Position numbers and translations under genes: made by a program. A DNA stretch of 64,000 bases. It comes from a virus. Position 1 is the first letter of the stretch; every line of letters starts with the position of its first letter. This document shows, in pieces, positions 9,487 through 18,677 of the stretch. Below the pieces are notes generated by a model. That model was not told the DNA's origin and did no database searches. It saw nothing but the letters and a program-made list of their open reading frames with translations. Location: positions 1-64,000 of the IMG/VR virus record IMGVR_UViG_3300007513_000007, one strand, 5' to 3'.

Positions 9487-10091
9487 CAAACACCCCCTAC
9501 GAGGGCGTCAGCCGCACGCAAGGGGCTTACGGGTGTGTGTTGCAGGGCCTCACGGATGCGTACCCACAAGACCGATGCTGCGGGATCCTCGGCTTCCTCT
9601 TCCAGATGGAAAAGAATGCCGTTCAACAAATCCGTTTCTGTTCCCTTGTGTTTCCGAAGGACTCCCAGGACACCGCCGAAATCTTGCTTCTTCAAGGCAG
9701 CCCACAGATCGGAGACTCCCGCCATGTCCTCCCACCGGACTACGGGGGGTCCCGGACACCAGACAGCGTGGACTCTGGAGATGATCGTGGGAATCACCGA
9801 GTTCCGATGGTGTGCCCAAAGCAATATCTGAAGGGAGGCGGTGGTTGATTCCTCCAGAGTTTTCAGGAGGGCGTCAGCCGCTTCCGGGGTTGCTTCGTCC
9901 ACAGGACCCACCACCAGAAAGGGCTTCTTGTCTCCCACCCCTGCATGGGATGCCAGTTCCACAATGGTCCTGGAATCATCAACCTTCAATCCCCCATCTC
10001 CGATGACATCGGAGATGAGGCGACCTTCAGCCTCGGCAGTCTGTAGAGCGGTGTCCCGTGCTACGGGGCCAAAAAACAGACGAGCCGCCAT
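9486..10091 (-). CDS. DNA polymerase III delta-prime-like clamp loader protein (HolB-like)
   Basis: 201 aa from the ATG at 10091, which overlaps the previous stop (TGATG). The clearest region is EAADALLKTLEES followed by a strand and PTIISR, the classic delta-prime/tau signature in which SRC is replaced here by SRV. The ATP-binding P-loop is absent, as expected for delta-prime. It is shorter than bacterial HolB (about 330 aa), lacking most of the C-terminal collar. Together with the delta-like protein it probably loads a sliding clamp for the phage replisome. Confidence 0.7.
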   Translation of the reverse strand: MAARLFFGPVARDTALQTAEAEGRLISDVIGDGGLKVDDSRTIVELASHAGVGDKKPFLVVGPVDEATPEAADALLKTLEESTTASLQILLWAHHRNSVIPTIISRVHAVWCPGPPVVRWEDMAGVSDLWAALKKQDFGGVLGVLRKHKGTETDLLNGILFHLEEEAEDPAASVLWVRIREALQHTPVSPLRAADALVGGV

Positions 10092-10297
10092 CAGACAGAG
10101 ACAACGAAACGGCCCTTGCAGGTTTCGCAAGAGTAGTGAATGGCAGTGCCCCCTGCGGGGAGCTTGAACTTCATAGCGATCTTTGAAGTCTTGCCTTCAC
10201 ACCCTGCTTTCGCCCGACAGGAGACCCACACAACCTTGCCCTCGTCTTTGTCGGGCTTGCGTGGAGTGGGGCGAGGTCTTTTCGGCTTCTGACTCAT
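10091..10297 (-). CDS. Small zinc-ribbon protein
   Basis: 68 aa. A basic proline-rich N-terminus is followed by a four-cysteine pattern, CRAKAGC then about 20 residues and CETC, in a beta-rich setting typical of a zinc ribbon. It heads the clamp-loader genes with coupled overlaps, so a role in the same replication process is plausible. Upstream on the minus strand GGGGGTCA-N17-GTACTGGT (10302-10340) could be a divergent copy of the phage promoter. Confidence 0.65.
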   Translation of the reverse strand: MSQKPKRPRPTPRKPDKDEGKVVWVSCRAKAGCEGKTSKIAMKFKLPAGGTAIHYSCETCKGRFVVSV

Positions 10298-10372
10298 ACT
10301 TCACCAGTACCCAACGGAGAGGGATCCTGACCCCCTGGACAGACACGTTCAAGGGAAAAGTGTCAAGCGGCT

Positions 10373-10906
10373 TCAGGGGTATCCGGCTGCTTGGGCGTAC
10401 TCAACAAGCAGCTTCCCGACCATCTCAATGAACTGACTCCTGTCCGGGTAGAGATTGCCAACGGCCTCTCCCTGATAAAAGGCTGTCGTCCCAACAGTCG
10501 TCCCTGCTTCCAGCGCGGTCCCGGCAGAAGTCTCGGCAACAGATCCCCCGCCAGGAGCGTAGGCTGTGCTTGGCAAAACAACTGACGAGCCAGAAGAAGG
10601 AAGGGTTCCTGACCACCGCAAAAGCCGGTTATCGGACATCATGGGCACAACAACGGATTCCCACTGTTGCCCGCTAATCCAAAGGTTCCGAGGAACGAGA
10701 GCGCGGACCTCTTGAGAGACTTCCTCAACAAGACGGAATCCAACCTTGCGTGAAGGGTGTGCCCGAGTTGATGAAGGGTAAACCACCCGGAGCTTGCCCA
10801 TAAGGACGAGCCACAACGGACCTTTCAGACACTTGGAAAGTTCAGTGGCGGTACGGACAGGGACTCGACTACCGCCCCTGGAGCCACGAAAGATAGTTCG
10901 ACTCAT
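10373..10906 (-). CDS. Hypothetical protein
   Basis: 177 aa. The start at 10906 has an ideal AGGAGG, but that site lies inside a perfect palindrome (10912-10929) that could sequester it in the mRNA. The N-terminus is basic, the centre is beta-rich, and residues 100-140 are Ser/Gly/Thr-rich and low in complexity. No family recognised. Confidence 0.6.
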   Translation of the reverse strand: MSRTIFRGSRGGSRVPVRTATELSKCLKGPLWLVLMGKLRVVYPSSTRAHPSRKVGFRLVEEVSQEVRALVPRNLWISGQQWESVVVPMMSDNRLLRWSGTLPSSGSSVVLPSTAYAPGGGSVAETSAGTALEAGTTVGTTAFYQGEAVGNLYPDRSQFIEMVGKLLVEYAQAAGYP

Positions 10907-10911
10907 CCGAT

Positions 10912-10929
10912 CCTCCTACGAGTAGGAGG
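10912..10929 (-). promoter_or_regulatory. Palindrome covering the Shine-Dalgarno of 10373-10906
   Basis: CCTCCTAC-GA-GTAGGAGG: two perfect 8-base arms with a 2-base centre. In the transcript the 3' arm is the Shine-Dalgarno itself. Either a protein-binding dyad or an RNA hairpin that limits translation. Confidence 0.5.
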
Positions 10930-11392
10930 AGATAAGGACTTGATTGATTGTCTCTGTTGTTGTCTGGGTTCTATCTCTCTCTACTACCTTCTTCTTATCT
11001 CTCGCTACGCTCGTTCTATTTCAGTCGAACCTACGGTTCTCCTTACTTCTCTATCCTTTCTAATCCTTCCTTATGTCTGTGGAAGGCAGGACAGATTGTA
11101 AGGGGGTTCGAGGAATCCCACTCTCTAAACGGCTCTCTTCTATGAAGGCCGAGGTAAAGGCTGATTCCGAGGCTCCGCTCTTGCGAGGGGGGAGCAACCC
11201 TTGAAGTTCCCTATTTCTTATCTCCTGTGAGGTTGATCCAAACGGCGGGGTTCCTTACCGCCCTGGTTTCCCAGGTCCCGGCAATCCTCGAATCAACAAG
11301 CTCACAGTCAGACAACTGGCCACGCTGTTCAAGGATCCCAAGACACTCTTATGAGGTCTGGACGTGGGTACTCTATAGGCAGCGGAGAGGTC
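10930..11392. other. Long non-coding stretch with strand-biased composition
   Basis: About 460 bases without a convincing gene. Roughly 10940-11080 is pyrimidine-rich on the plus strand (CTCTCTCTACTACC, TTCTTCTTATC) and visibly lower in GC than its surroundings. I looked for a tRNA around 11095-11120 (GGGGGTTCGAGG) and did not find a foldable cloverleaf. No copy of the common phage promoter was seen. Confidence 0.5.
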
Positions 11393-11755
11393 ATGCAAGG
11401 AATCCCCCAAAATCCAGGTCGCTATGAAGTATGGATTGCCAAGGAGGACGGCGATTGTGCGCGTCCTTTAGAGAAGACCGGATCTTTTGTTGACCTTGGT
11501 GAAGCTCTCTTGTGGGCGGGGCGAGTGCTCCGTGGCTTGGGTGGCTCTTCCCTCCAAGCTCAAAACAGCCGTCTTGTCGGTGAGGGGTACGCCTGCAACA
11601 GCATCGTTGTAAGGGACCCGGATGCAGCCACAACCTTCTGCACGGCCATCTCCAATGCGTCCCTCACAGAGAATGACGGGACCACCTCTTCCTCTACGCC
11701 GTCCCAGACCGTCCCAATGTGGGAGCCTGATGACCCGGACATTCCGGTGGCCTAA
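11393..11755 (+). CDS. Hypothetical protein
   Basis: 120 aa. Of several in-frame ATGs, the one at 11393 has GGAGAGG just upstream. It contains a compact alpha/beta first half (RYEVWIAKEDGD) and a Ser/Thr-rich end finishing in acidic residues. The stop overlaps the convergent sigma-factor stop. Not recognised. Confidence 0.55.
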   Translation: MQGIPQNPGRYEVWIAKEDGDCARPLEKTGSFVDLGEALLWAGRVLRGLGGSSLQAQNSRLVGEGYACNSIVVRDPDAATTFCTAISNASLTENDGTTSSSTPSQTVPMWEPDDPDIPVA

Positions 11756-12924
11756 AAGAGTACGAGAGTCTCTCCTTGGGCACGGCCTGCGTCTGTTGCC
11801 AAGTAGCTGTCACCCTTATGGATGGTGAGAAGACCTCGACCTCCAAGCAGCCGGATTGCCCGGTTGAAGTGGGCGGGAGGATATTCCAGATCACCCTGAA
11901 TCTCGTTCTTGGTGGAGAAGGGTTCCTCGATGACATACTCCAGGATCGTCTTCGCCATCTTCAGCGTGATTGACGATTCCCGAAGGTCCGACCGAACACG
12001 GGCGGTCAGGTGGCCTGCACGCAGGACGGTGATCCCCTCGCTGTCTGCAATCTCTTGCCGAGAAGCCCCGCCACACATGAGGTCGAACACCCGAAGCAGC
12101 CGCTCATGGGATTGGGGACGAGCAGCACGGAGGCAGTCTCTTGCGAGGTCCAGAAACTCCGCATCAAACTCACTCTCTTCGTCTGCATCATCCATAATGT
12201 CGAACTGCCCTTGAAGAGCCTTCCCGTTGTCATCGGTGGCGTAGACAACCGAGAACGAAGTCACGTCCATCGCATCGTCCGCGATCTTCCCTTCGTTGTG
12301 GTACTCCCGGTCTGTCCGTGATCCGCGCATCTCCCGAAGCAGTGCATCCTGACCGCGACGGCGAAGCTGGTTGATGATCTTGCGGCCAATCCAGTCAGCG
12401 AGATTGGAGAGGCTGGGCTGGTATCCGCGTCGAAGGTGGGCATCGAAGGAGCCTTCAGCGCCCCACTGCCCGATAGCAATATGGACAGCGCCCACAATGT
12501 CTTCCCTGGTTTCCAGAGGGAAGCGGGCACGGAGCTTGTAGGAGAGGCGATTGACCAGCCCGCTTTCGAGCCGCTGGTTCAGCCATTCCCGAGTAGTCAC
12601 GTTGCCTTGGAGGGTGAGGGCCACGGCCTCCTGCTCCTCCCGCTTGACGCGAGCGATGAGGTCCCTCATGTCACCCTGAATAGCCTTATAGAGTTCAGCA
12701 GCGAACTCCTCCACGGCATGACGACCACGGTAGCCGTGACCGTAAACAACATCACGGTTGAACAGCTTCCGGCCACAGCCTTGGGAATCACCAAGGGAGG
12801 CAAAGGCTTCGCGAACCAAGGAGTCGCAGGTTTCGGGGGAGTCAGGGTTCTGGAGGCGAACGGCGTCAATCACTTCGATGAGACGCGCAGTTCGTGCTCG
12901 CAACACGGGCTTGGCTTGGGGCAT
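11752..12924 (-). CDS. ECF-like RNA polymerase sigma factor with extra C-terminal winged-helix domain
   Basis: 390 aa from the ATG at 12924 (GAGGA six bases upstream). Residues about 120-195 match sigma region 2: VNRLSYKLRARFPLETR, EDIVGAVHIAIGQW, then LSNLADWIGRKIINQLRRR. Residues about 272-315 match the region 4 helix-turn-helix (RLLRVFDLMCGGASRQEIA then AGHLTARVRSDL). An additional domain, about 322-382, looks like a winged helix. No sigma 1.2 or 3 regions are seen, so it is closest to ECF sigma factors. It would direct host RNA polymerase to phage promoters; the recurrent GGGGGTTCC-N17-GTAGNGAG element is the obvious candidate target. Confidence 0.72.
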   Translation of the reverse strand: MPQAKPVLRARTARLIEVIDAVRLQNPDSPETCDSLVREAFASLGDSQGCGRKLFNRDVVYGHGYRGRHAVEEFAAELYKAIQGDMRDLIARVKREEQEAVALTLQGNVTTREWLNQRLESGLVNRLSYKLRARFPLETREDIVGAVHIAIGQWGAEGSFDAHLRRGYQPSLSNLADWIGRKIINQLRRRGQDALLREMRGSRTDREYHNEGKIADDAMDVTSFSVVYATDDNGKALQGQFDIMDDADEESEFDAEFLDLARDCLRAARPQSHERLLRVFDLMCGGASRQEIADSEGITVLRAGHLTARVRSDLRESSITLKMAKTILEYVIEEPFSTKNEIQGDLEYPPAHFNRAIRLLGGRGLLTIHKGDSYLATDAGRAQGETLVLF

Positions 12925-13148
12925 CGGGTTCCTCGTCTTGACCTGGGACAGCAAGCTGCTTGAGGTCTGGGTAGGGTTAGGGTGTTGCGACGGGTGACGA
13001 TGCTCTTGCCGAGCGGGTCTGGGAAGCAACGATCTGATCGTAACACGAAATCGCGTGTGTGCGAGCCAAGAGTGGCGTTTTTTCTTTGTCTATCGTCACG
13101 GTCCATATGAAACGTGGGATGGCGAGCCAGAATCCCGTGGAGGTAGAT

Positions 13149-15404
13149 ATGACACGCATCATGGCGAAAGCAAGAAATCTCATGGAGTCGCTCGCAGAGG
13201 AAGATCCTCTGCGGGGCAAGCTGGCATCTTTGCTCAAAGAGGCTGGCATCCGGGACGACCTTTTCGCCCGTGCTTCAGTTCTGGAAGGGGCGCTTGGCCT
13301 CCCCGCAAACTCCTTGGCCCGCACCCCTTCCAGGGATCTTGTGGATATTCAGCGGAACTTCCCTGACATCAACGAGCAGTTCTTCGACCTTCGCCGCGAC
13401 TACGATCTCTACGGAGCGGTGATCGGAGGGGCCAGCCAGATCCGAGGAACCGAGTTCACCCCTGATGAGATTGCCCAGTCGTTGATTGCAGGGCTTACCA
13501 TCAAGAACCTGGATCGGGTGAAGGGTGGAAGCATCTACCGCCGACTGGGTGAGAAGCTCAAGAACCAAATCAAGTCAGGCCGCGTAGATATGAAGGGCCT
13601 TGCGGGCACTCTCCGCAGATGGGCTGCCACCCGAGCGATGGATGTCATCGACCGACGGCCACAAGACAGCCTCGATGAAATGTCTGATGGCGACAACGCG
13701 ACCCTTATCGACCGTTTTTACAGTGACCCTGGAACCTCCGAAACAGCACTGGCTGTCTCTTTGGTGAATGATCCCCGCCTACTTCGAGAGATCGACCGTG
13801 CGGTGCGGGGGCAGATCGGGAACGCTGAAGCACAGGTTGCTGTATGGGAGGCCATCCTGGCCAATCCCGGACTCCTGGATGTCAAACGGAATGGCGTAGG
13901 CGTAGACCAGCAGGGCCTTGCTGATGTTCTCTCCGAGGGTGGAAGGTCCGTGTCCAGGCAGAACGCCGGAAGGAAGTTCCGGGAGAAGGTTCTCCCGGCG
14001 ATGCAGAATGCCCTCGCGAATGACGAGAGGCTCCAGCAGACCCTGATGCGGGACCGAGAAATCCAAGAGGTCTTCCAGGACGCCATGCGGCTCGCTGCCG
14101 GATACGCCCGCAAGTCCATGCGCGGGGGAGACTACGGAGGGGCTGCGAGTAGCAAGCAGTTGGTGAAGGACATGATCGCCAACATGCGACGGGTGAAGAC
14201 CCCGGCTGAACGAAGCCATGCCGTTGAGCAGGTGCAACACGCGGAAGCCGCGAGGTCCATCACCCCCCAACAGGCCAAAGAGGTCATGTCAGCCATCAAT
14301 AAGGCTACATCGGCCCGCACAGCAGAATGGAAAGGCTGGACCGAGGACATGCCTGTTCAGGTAGTGACGATGAAGGGCACCGAGGTGTTCCCGAATCTCG
14401 CCGCTGCCCAGAAGAAGTACCGCGACCTGGACCCCCGCCGTAACGGGCGCAAGTTCACCTGGGCCATGAAGGATCGTGTCAAAGGCCGCCCTGCAATCCG
14501 CTTTGAGGCATGGGACGTGAACAGAATGATGTCTATGTCTGCTTCCTCGAAGAGCGGGAGGGCGATGGCTGGGCCTTGGTACGGAATGGTGTGGGGGGGT
14601 GATTATGGGAATGACCTTGTACGTTTCTTCCTTGGGAGGAACAAGGGGGCCGTTAGCCGCTGGTTCAGAGGGGTTGGGGATCACGGGCCGGATTCAAAGT
14701 TCGAGTCGGGGGCCATCTTTGACTACGGCTTCAACAGTTCGTATTCGCTCACCCGCAATGGAGTGACCCTGAAGGGGAAGGACTTTCAGGCTGCGAACGC
14801 GGCCATTCGCTTGCACGACGAATGGAAGAAAGCTCTGCATGACTTCCAAGCACAGGGGGCTACTACAAGGTCAGAGGATAAGGAGTTCACGGAAGACTAT
14901 GCAAAGAACCTGCGGCTTGCCCGTAAGGTTGCTGTGCGGTTCCTTCGCGACAGGACGGCGTGCGGTCCCGGATGCTCGTGTGGTGGAAACTGCACAGGCC
15001 AGTGCCAGTCTCACCGAGCTTCCGAGCAGGAAGCCGAAAAGCTGGAAGCAGAAGCACAGGCCAACCGTGATCAGGCCGAGGCCGATGAGGCGAAAGCAGA
15101 AGCGGCCCAGATGAAAGAGGCTGGGTTCGAGAGCCATTTCAAGAAGGGCGAGTACCTCTACGATTTCTTCTCGGAGAAGCGTCTGCCCTATCGAGTTTTC
15201 GAGAAAGAGGATCGGAACGGGGTCACCCATTTCATCCCCAATGAGGTTGTCATCGAAACGATTGCGCTGACACGCGGTGGCGAGCGACGGTCAATCGAGG
15301 ACACGATTCGGAAGATTGATTTCAAGAACGGGGATGTAAACCACTTCCTCGACCATCTGGCGGGAGCGATTGCCGACCAGTACAGCGGTGCTTTGAGCTT
15401 CTAA
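13149..15404 (+). CDS. Large structural or head-associated protein with cysteine-rich insert
   Basis: 751 aa from the ATG at 13149, which has GGAGG five bases upstream; in-frame ATGs at 13089 and 13104 are alternatives. Position at the head of the packaging block suggests a virion or procapsid protein. The N-terminal half is helical. Near residues 604-620 there is a dense run of cysteines (CGPGCSCGGNCTGQC), directly followed by a coiled-coil rich in Glu, Ala and Gln. The end folds again as alpha/beta. No family recognised with certainty. Confidence 0.6.
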   Translation: MTRIMAKARNLMESLAEEDPLRGKLASLLKEAGIRDDLFARASVLEGALGLPANSLARTPSRDLVDIQRNFPDINEQFFDLRRDYDLYGAVIGGASQIRGTEFTPDEIAQSLIAGLTIKNLDRVKGGSIYRRLGEKLKNQIKSGRVDMKGLAGTLRRWAATRAMDVIDRRPQDSLDEMSDGDNATLIDRFYSDPGTSETALAVSLVNDPRLLREIDRAVRGQIGNAEAQVAVWEAILANPGLLDVKRNGVGVDQQGLADVLSEGGRSVSRQNAGRKFREKVLPAMQNALANDERLQQTLMRDREIQEVFQDAMRLAAGYARKSMRGGDYGGAASSKQLVKDMIANMRRVKTPAERSHAVEQVQHAEAARSITPQQAKEVMSAINKATSARTAEWKGWTEDMPVQVVTMKGTEVFPNLAAAQKKYRDLDPRRNGRKFTWAMKDRVKGRPAIRFEAWDVNRMMSMSASSKSGRAMAGPWYGMVWGGDYGNDLVRFFLGRNKGAVSRWFRGVGDHGPDSKFESGAIFDYGFNSSYSLTRNGVTLKGKDFQAANAAIRLHDEWKKALHDFQAQGATTRSEDKEFTEDYAKNLRLARKVAVRFLRDRTACGPGCSCGGNCTGQCQSHRASEQEAEKLEAEAQANRDQAEADEAKAEAAQMKEAGFESHFKKGEYLYDFFSEKRLPYRVFEKEDRNGVTHFIPNEVVIETIALTRGGERRSIEDTIRKIDFKNGDVNHFLDHLAGAIADQYSGALSF

Positions 15405-15415
15405 AGGAGAACAAC

Positions 15416-16021
15416 ATGGGTCGTAAACTCGTCACTGGGCAAAGGCCCTTCACTATGCTGACCCCCGGACTCACTGGAGGCAGTGACCCCTCGCGGGGCG
15501 TTGGTGGCAACCCTGTCAAAATCCGAGAGAGCTATCAGATCCAGATGTTCCCCGAAGTCGCAGGGCGTGGGAATGATCGAAACGACCTCAACCCCAGCAC
15601 CCCCGGACTCACTACACGGCAAGGAAACGCTACGTTCACCACAGCCGACACCCAGGTGGCCTGCACGGCCACCTTCACGGTGGCAACCGCCGCATGGCCG
15701 GAAGCAGCCTCGTGGGTTCAGCTTGGGGAGTACAGGCTCGTTACGGGGGCTGACTTCCTTGTGGTAAATACTGACGTCAACACGACTGCCACAAACCTCG
15801 CCACGGCAATCAACAACCTTCCTGGGTTCTTGTGCGCTGGCCCCGCCGCTGCCACCATCACGGTTACGGGTCCCACCGGCCCAGCAGGCAACGACATCGT
15901 GCTCAAAGCAGGCGGCTTCAACGCGAACTGGTTGGAGGACGGCGCTGCTGGCTCTGGGGTCAACCTCAACACCACCTTCACTTCTGGGGAGCCATACATC
16001 GGGCCGCCGAGTATTAGTTGA
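15416..16021 (+). CDS. Beta-rich virion protein
   Basis: 201 aa, AAAGGAG upstream. The composition (many Thr, Ala, Gly, Asn, few charges) and the segment DVNTTATNLATAINNLPGF followed by TITVTGPTGPAGNDI resemble repeats found in phage tail or baseplate proteins. It sits eleven bases after the large virion gene. Probably structural; exact role unknown. Confidence 0.6.
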   Translation: MGRKLVTGQRPFTMLTPGLTGGSDPSRGVGGNPVKIRESYQIQMFPEVAGRGNDRNDLNPSTPGLTTRQGNATFTTADTQVACTATFTVATAAWPEAASWVQLGEYRLVTGADFLVVNTDVNTTATNLATAINNLPGFLCAGPAAATITVTGPTGPAGNDIVLKAGGFNANWLEDGAAGSGVNLNTTFTSGEPYIGPPSIS

Positions 16022-16036
16022 TAAACAGGAGAGCCT

Positions 16037-16720
16037 ATGTCGGCAGCCCCGAAGAACCAGACCCGAGAAGACAAAGAGACGATTATCGCGGGCCTCCCGC
16101 CCGGAACACGAAGAGTCCAAGTCAAGAGTGCAGGAGGCAAGACCTCCTATAAGCGGCCCGAAGACGTCAACCTTGACACCGATGAAATCCTGCTTGCGGG
16201 CGATGGTCGAGCCATCGTGATGCGTGGAAAGCCTGGGCGCAAGACCACCAAGCTCTCCCCGGTTTCCAACAACGTCGAAGAGGTGATGGAAGCCCGAGCG
16301 GAACATATCAAGACAGACAACCTGTTGAGCACTACGCTCACCGGGGCCGAGAGCGAAGCCGTCATGGACTCGCTCCTTGCAGCGTTGGCCGAGGAAGCCG
16401 CGTCTATTGCTTTCGAGAAGGCTGAAGCAGAGAGGCACGGACACGACACCTCGTCGCTTTCAGCCAAGCGTGCCCGAATCCTCAAGATGACGGCTGATAC
16501 TTGGTTGAAGCGCCGGGACAAGAACATCGCTGGATCAATCGACCTGGATTCGCCTGCCTTCGAGACTTTGTTCGCCTTCATCCTGGAAACTGTCCGGGAG
16601 TCCATGACAGACGCGGGGCTGCGTGCCGAGCATATCGAAACGGTGTTTGCCAAGATCGGTAAGCGCCTCCAGGACAACTGGAAGGAAGAAGCGAAGGCAC
16701 GGTTGAAGGAGAAGTCGTGA
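16037..16720 (+). CDS. Hypothetical protein, possible small terminase subunit
   Basis: 227 aa. It directly precedes and overlaps the large terminase gene (GTGA), the usual place for a small terminase. The N-terminal 80 residues are basic and mixed, and the rest is predominantly helical with charged surfaces (AKRARILKMTADTWLKRRDK), compatible with an oligomeric DNA-recognition protein. No helix-turn-helix could be assigned, so the call is positional. Confidence 0.4.
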   Translation: MSAAPKNQTREDKETIIAGLPPGTRRVQVKSAGGKTSYKRPEDVNLDTDEILLAGDGRAIVMRGKPGRKTTKLSPVSNNVEEVMEARAEHIKTDNLLSTTLTGAESEAVMDSLLAALAEEAASIAFEKAEAERHGHDTSSLSAKRARILKMTADTWLKRRDKNIAGSIDLDSPAFETLFAFILETVRESMTDAGLRAEHIETVFAKIGKRLQDNWKEEAKARLKEKS

Positions 16721-18627
16721 GTCTTGCCGACCTCGCCATCAACATCGGAAGGCGGGATGCAGATGATGATTCCGAAATCGTAGACATCATCACGTTCATC
16801 GAGGCTCCGTGGGGCCTCAACATGAAGCTGTTCCCCGTCCAGAAGGTCATCCTAAAGGTCCACTACGGGCTGCCTTTGGACGAGAATGCCTTTGGCTTCC
16901 CTCTGGACACCCCTATTCCAGAAGACCACCCGGCCTATGACCCTCTCTTGGTGGATAACGATGGCTACTACACCCATCGTGTTCCAATCACAGACTGGCG
17001 CAGAGAAAACCCCCAGGCTTTCACTGAAGCCGGATACTTGAAGTACCTGTACGAGAACAAACGCTCCAATGTCGAAGTCCTTGTTCCGGGGCATGAGCGT
17101 CGTGAGATGATCTTGAGCATCGGTCGCCGTTCAGGAAAGACCACCATCTCGGCGTGCATCGCTGCCTACGAAACATACAAACTCATCAGCAAGGGGCACC
17201 CACAAGGGTTCTACGGGCTACCTGACTCCAACGTGATTCAGATCATCTCGGTGGCCACGGACAAAGACCAAGCTGGCCTGCTTTACCGTGAGTGTCATGG
17301 TCACTTCGTGAACTGCGATTTCTTCGCGTCCTACATGGCCAATGCGACCCAGAGCTTCGCTACGTTCCAGACTCCCAACGACATCGAGAAGTTTGGGCAC
17401 TACACAGACAATCCTCGGAGCCGGTTCTCCATCAAGGTCACCTTCCGCTCATGCGTAGCAAAGGGTCTGCGTGGTGCCGGTAACATCGTGGTGATTCTGG
17501 ACGAGGTGGCTCACTTCACGGATAAGGGCCAATCGGGAGCCGAAGAAGTCTACAACGCGGTCACCCCCTCTACGTCAGCCTTCTCCAAGAAGGACCCTGA
17601 TGATTCAAGGAAGCCCATCGGCCCGGTCGAAGGCCGGATCATCCTCATCTCCTCTCCTCTGGGACGCCAGGGACAGTTCTACAAGCTGTTCGGGATTGGA
17701 ATGCGCGGCGGCAAGGCAGCGGAGAACATGCTGTGCATCGAGGCACCGACCTGGGAAGTGAACCCCACGGTTCCCGCAACCGAGTTCGAGAAGCACTACG
17801 TCAAAGACCCCCGTGTGTTCTTTACCGAGTATGGAGGAGAGTTCTCTGACCGGACCAGGGGTTGGATTGAGGATCGCCAAGACCTCGTAGCCTGCGTCAA
17901 GCCCACCCTGCGGCCCAAGGTTCAAGCACCGCCTCGCGCTCCCCACTTTATGGGCGTCGATGTCGCCCTCGTAGGGGACTACTCTGCCCTGGCTATCGGC
18001 CATAACGACGCCGAAGGCAACATTGTGCTCGACTACATAGAGCGCATCTGTGCCGGGGAAGGGGACTTCGTAGGCCAGGACCGCCTTGAGTTCGATGACG
18101 TTGCTGACTGGATCGAGAAGTTGGCCAAACGGTTCTACATCACCGAAGGGATTTTCGACCAGTGGGCAGGCATCCCGATGGAGCAGGCCCTCCGAAAGCG
18201 AGGCTTGGGCCAACTCAAATCAGTCCACCACACACGCATGTTGTCGAGCCAGATGTTCCAGAACTTCAAGGACCAGATGCTTGACCAGCGCCTTGTGCTT
18301 TATGATTGGCCCGTCCCCGACGGAGAAGACCACTGCGCCTACATCCAAGAACTCTTGGAGCTTCAAGCCGAGGTCGTCAGTAAATACATCATTCGCGTGG
18401 AAGCCCCGCAAGTCGAAGGAAAGCACGACGACCTCTCTGACGCCTTGATGCGGATGGTGTGGTGTGCGACCCAGAACGCGAACAAGCAGCACACGGTCAT
18501 AGGCCACCGGAGAGGGGTCCCCCAATACGCAGGGAACAGCGGAAGGTTTGGACGCGCCCCAAACCACGGACGGCGAAAGACCCACAGTTCTCGGACGATC
18601 CCTTTGAAGAAGGGTCGGGGACGGTAG
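16717..18627 (+). CDS. terL: Terminase large subunit
   Basis: 636 aa, GTG start overlapping the previous stop. The ATPase domain has Walker A GRRSGKTT (about residue 136-143) and Walker B VVILDEVAHF. The nuclease domain has the RNase H-like first aspartate in MGVDVALVGDYSAL (about residue 414) and the late acidic motif KHDDLSDALMRM. It powers DNA translocation into the prohead and cuts the concatemer. The last 50 residues are basic and probably disordered. Confidence 0.93.
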   Translation: MSLADLAINIGRRDADDDSEIVDIITFIEAPWGLNMKLFPVQKVILKVHYGLPLDENAFGFPLDTPIPEDHPAYDPLLVDNDGYYTHRVPITDWRRENPQAFTEAGYLKYLYENKRSNVEVLVPGHERREMILSIGRRSGKTTISACIAAYETYKLISKGHPQGFYGLPDSNVIQIISVATDKDQAGLLYRECHGHFVNCDFFASYMANATQSFATFQTPNDIEKFGHYTDNPRSRFSIKVTFRSCVAKGLRGAGNIVVILDEVAHFTDKGQSGAEEVYNAVTPSTSAFSKKDPDDSRKPIGPVEGRIILISSPLGRQGQFYKLFGIGMRGGKAAENMLCIEAPTWEVNPTVPATEFEKHYVKDPRVFFTEYGGEFSDRTRGWIEDRQDLVACVKPTLRPKVQAPPRAPHFMGVDVALVGDYSALAIGHNDAEGNIVLDYIERICAGEGDFVGQDRLEFDDVADWIEKLAKRFYITEGIFDQWAGIPMEQALRKRGLGQLKSVHHTRMLSSQMFQNFKDQMLDQRLVLYDWPVPDGEDHCAYIQELLELQAEVVSKYIIRVEAPQVEGKHDDLSDALMRMVWCATQNANKQHTVIGHRRGVPQYAGNSGRFGRAPNHGRRKTHSSRTIPLKKGRGR

Positions 18628-18658
18628 TGGTTCCGTAAGTTCTGGGGGATGAGGGAGA

Positions 18659-18677
18659 GATTCAGGCTCCCTGAATC
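18659..18677. repeat. Perfect inverted repeat
   Basis: GATTCAGG-CTC-CCTGAATC. The GATTCAG/CTGAATC motif recurs in several intergenic gaps of this window, for example at 39702-39730. Confidence 0.7.

Noticed and set aside
11090-11130. Possible tRNA T-arm (GGGGGTTCGAGGAATCC)
   Set aside because: The seven-base loop version does not pair and no acceptor or anticodon arms could be built around it.
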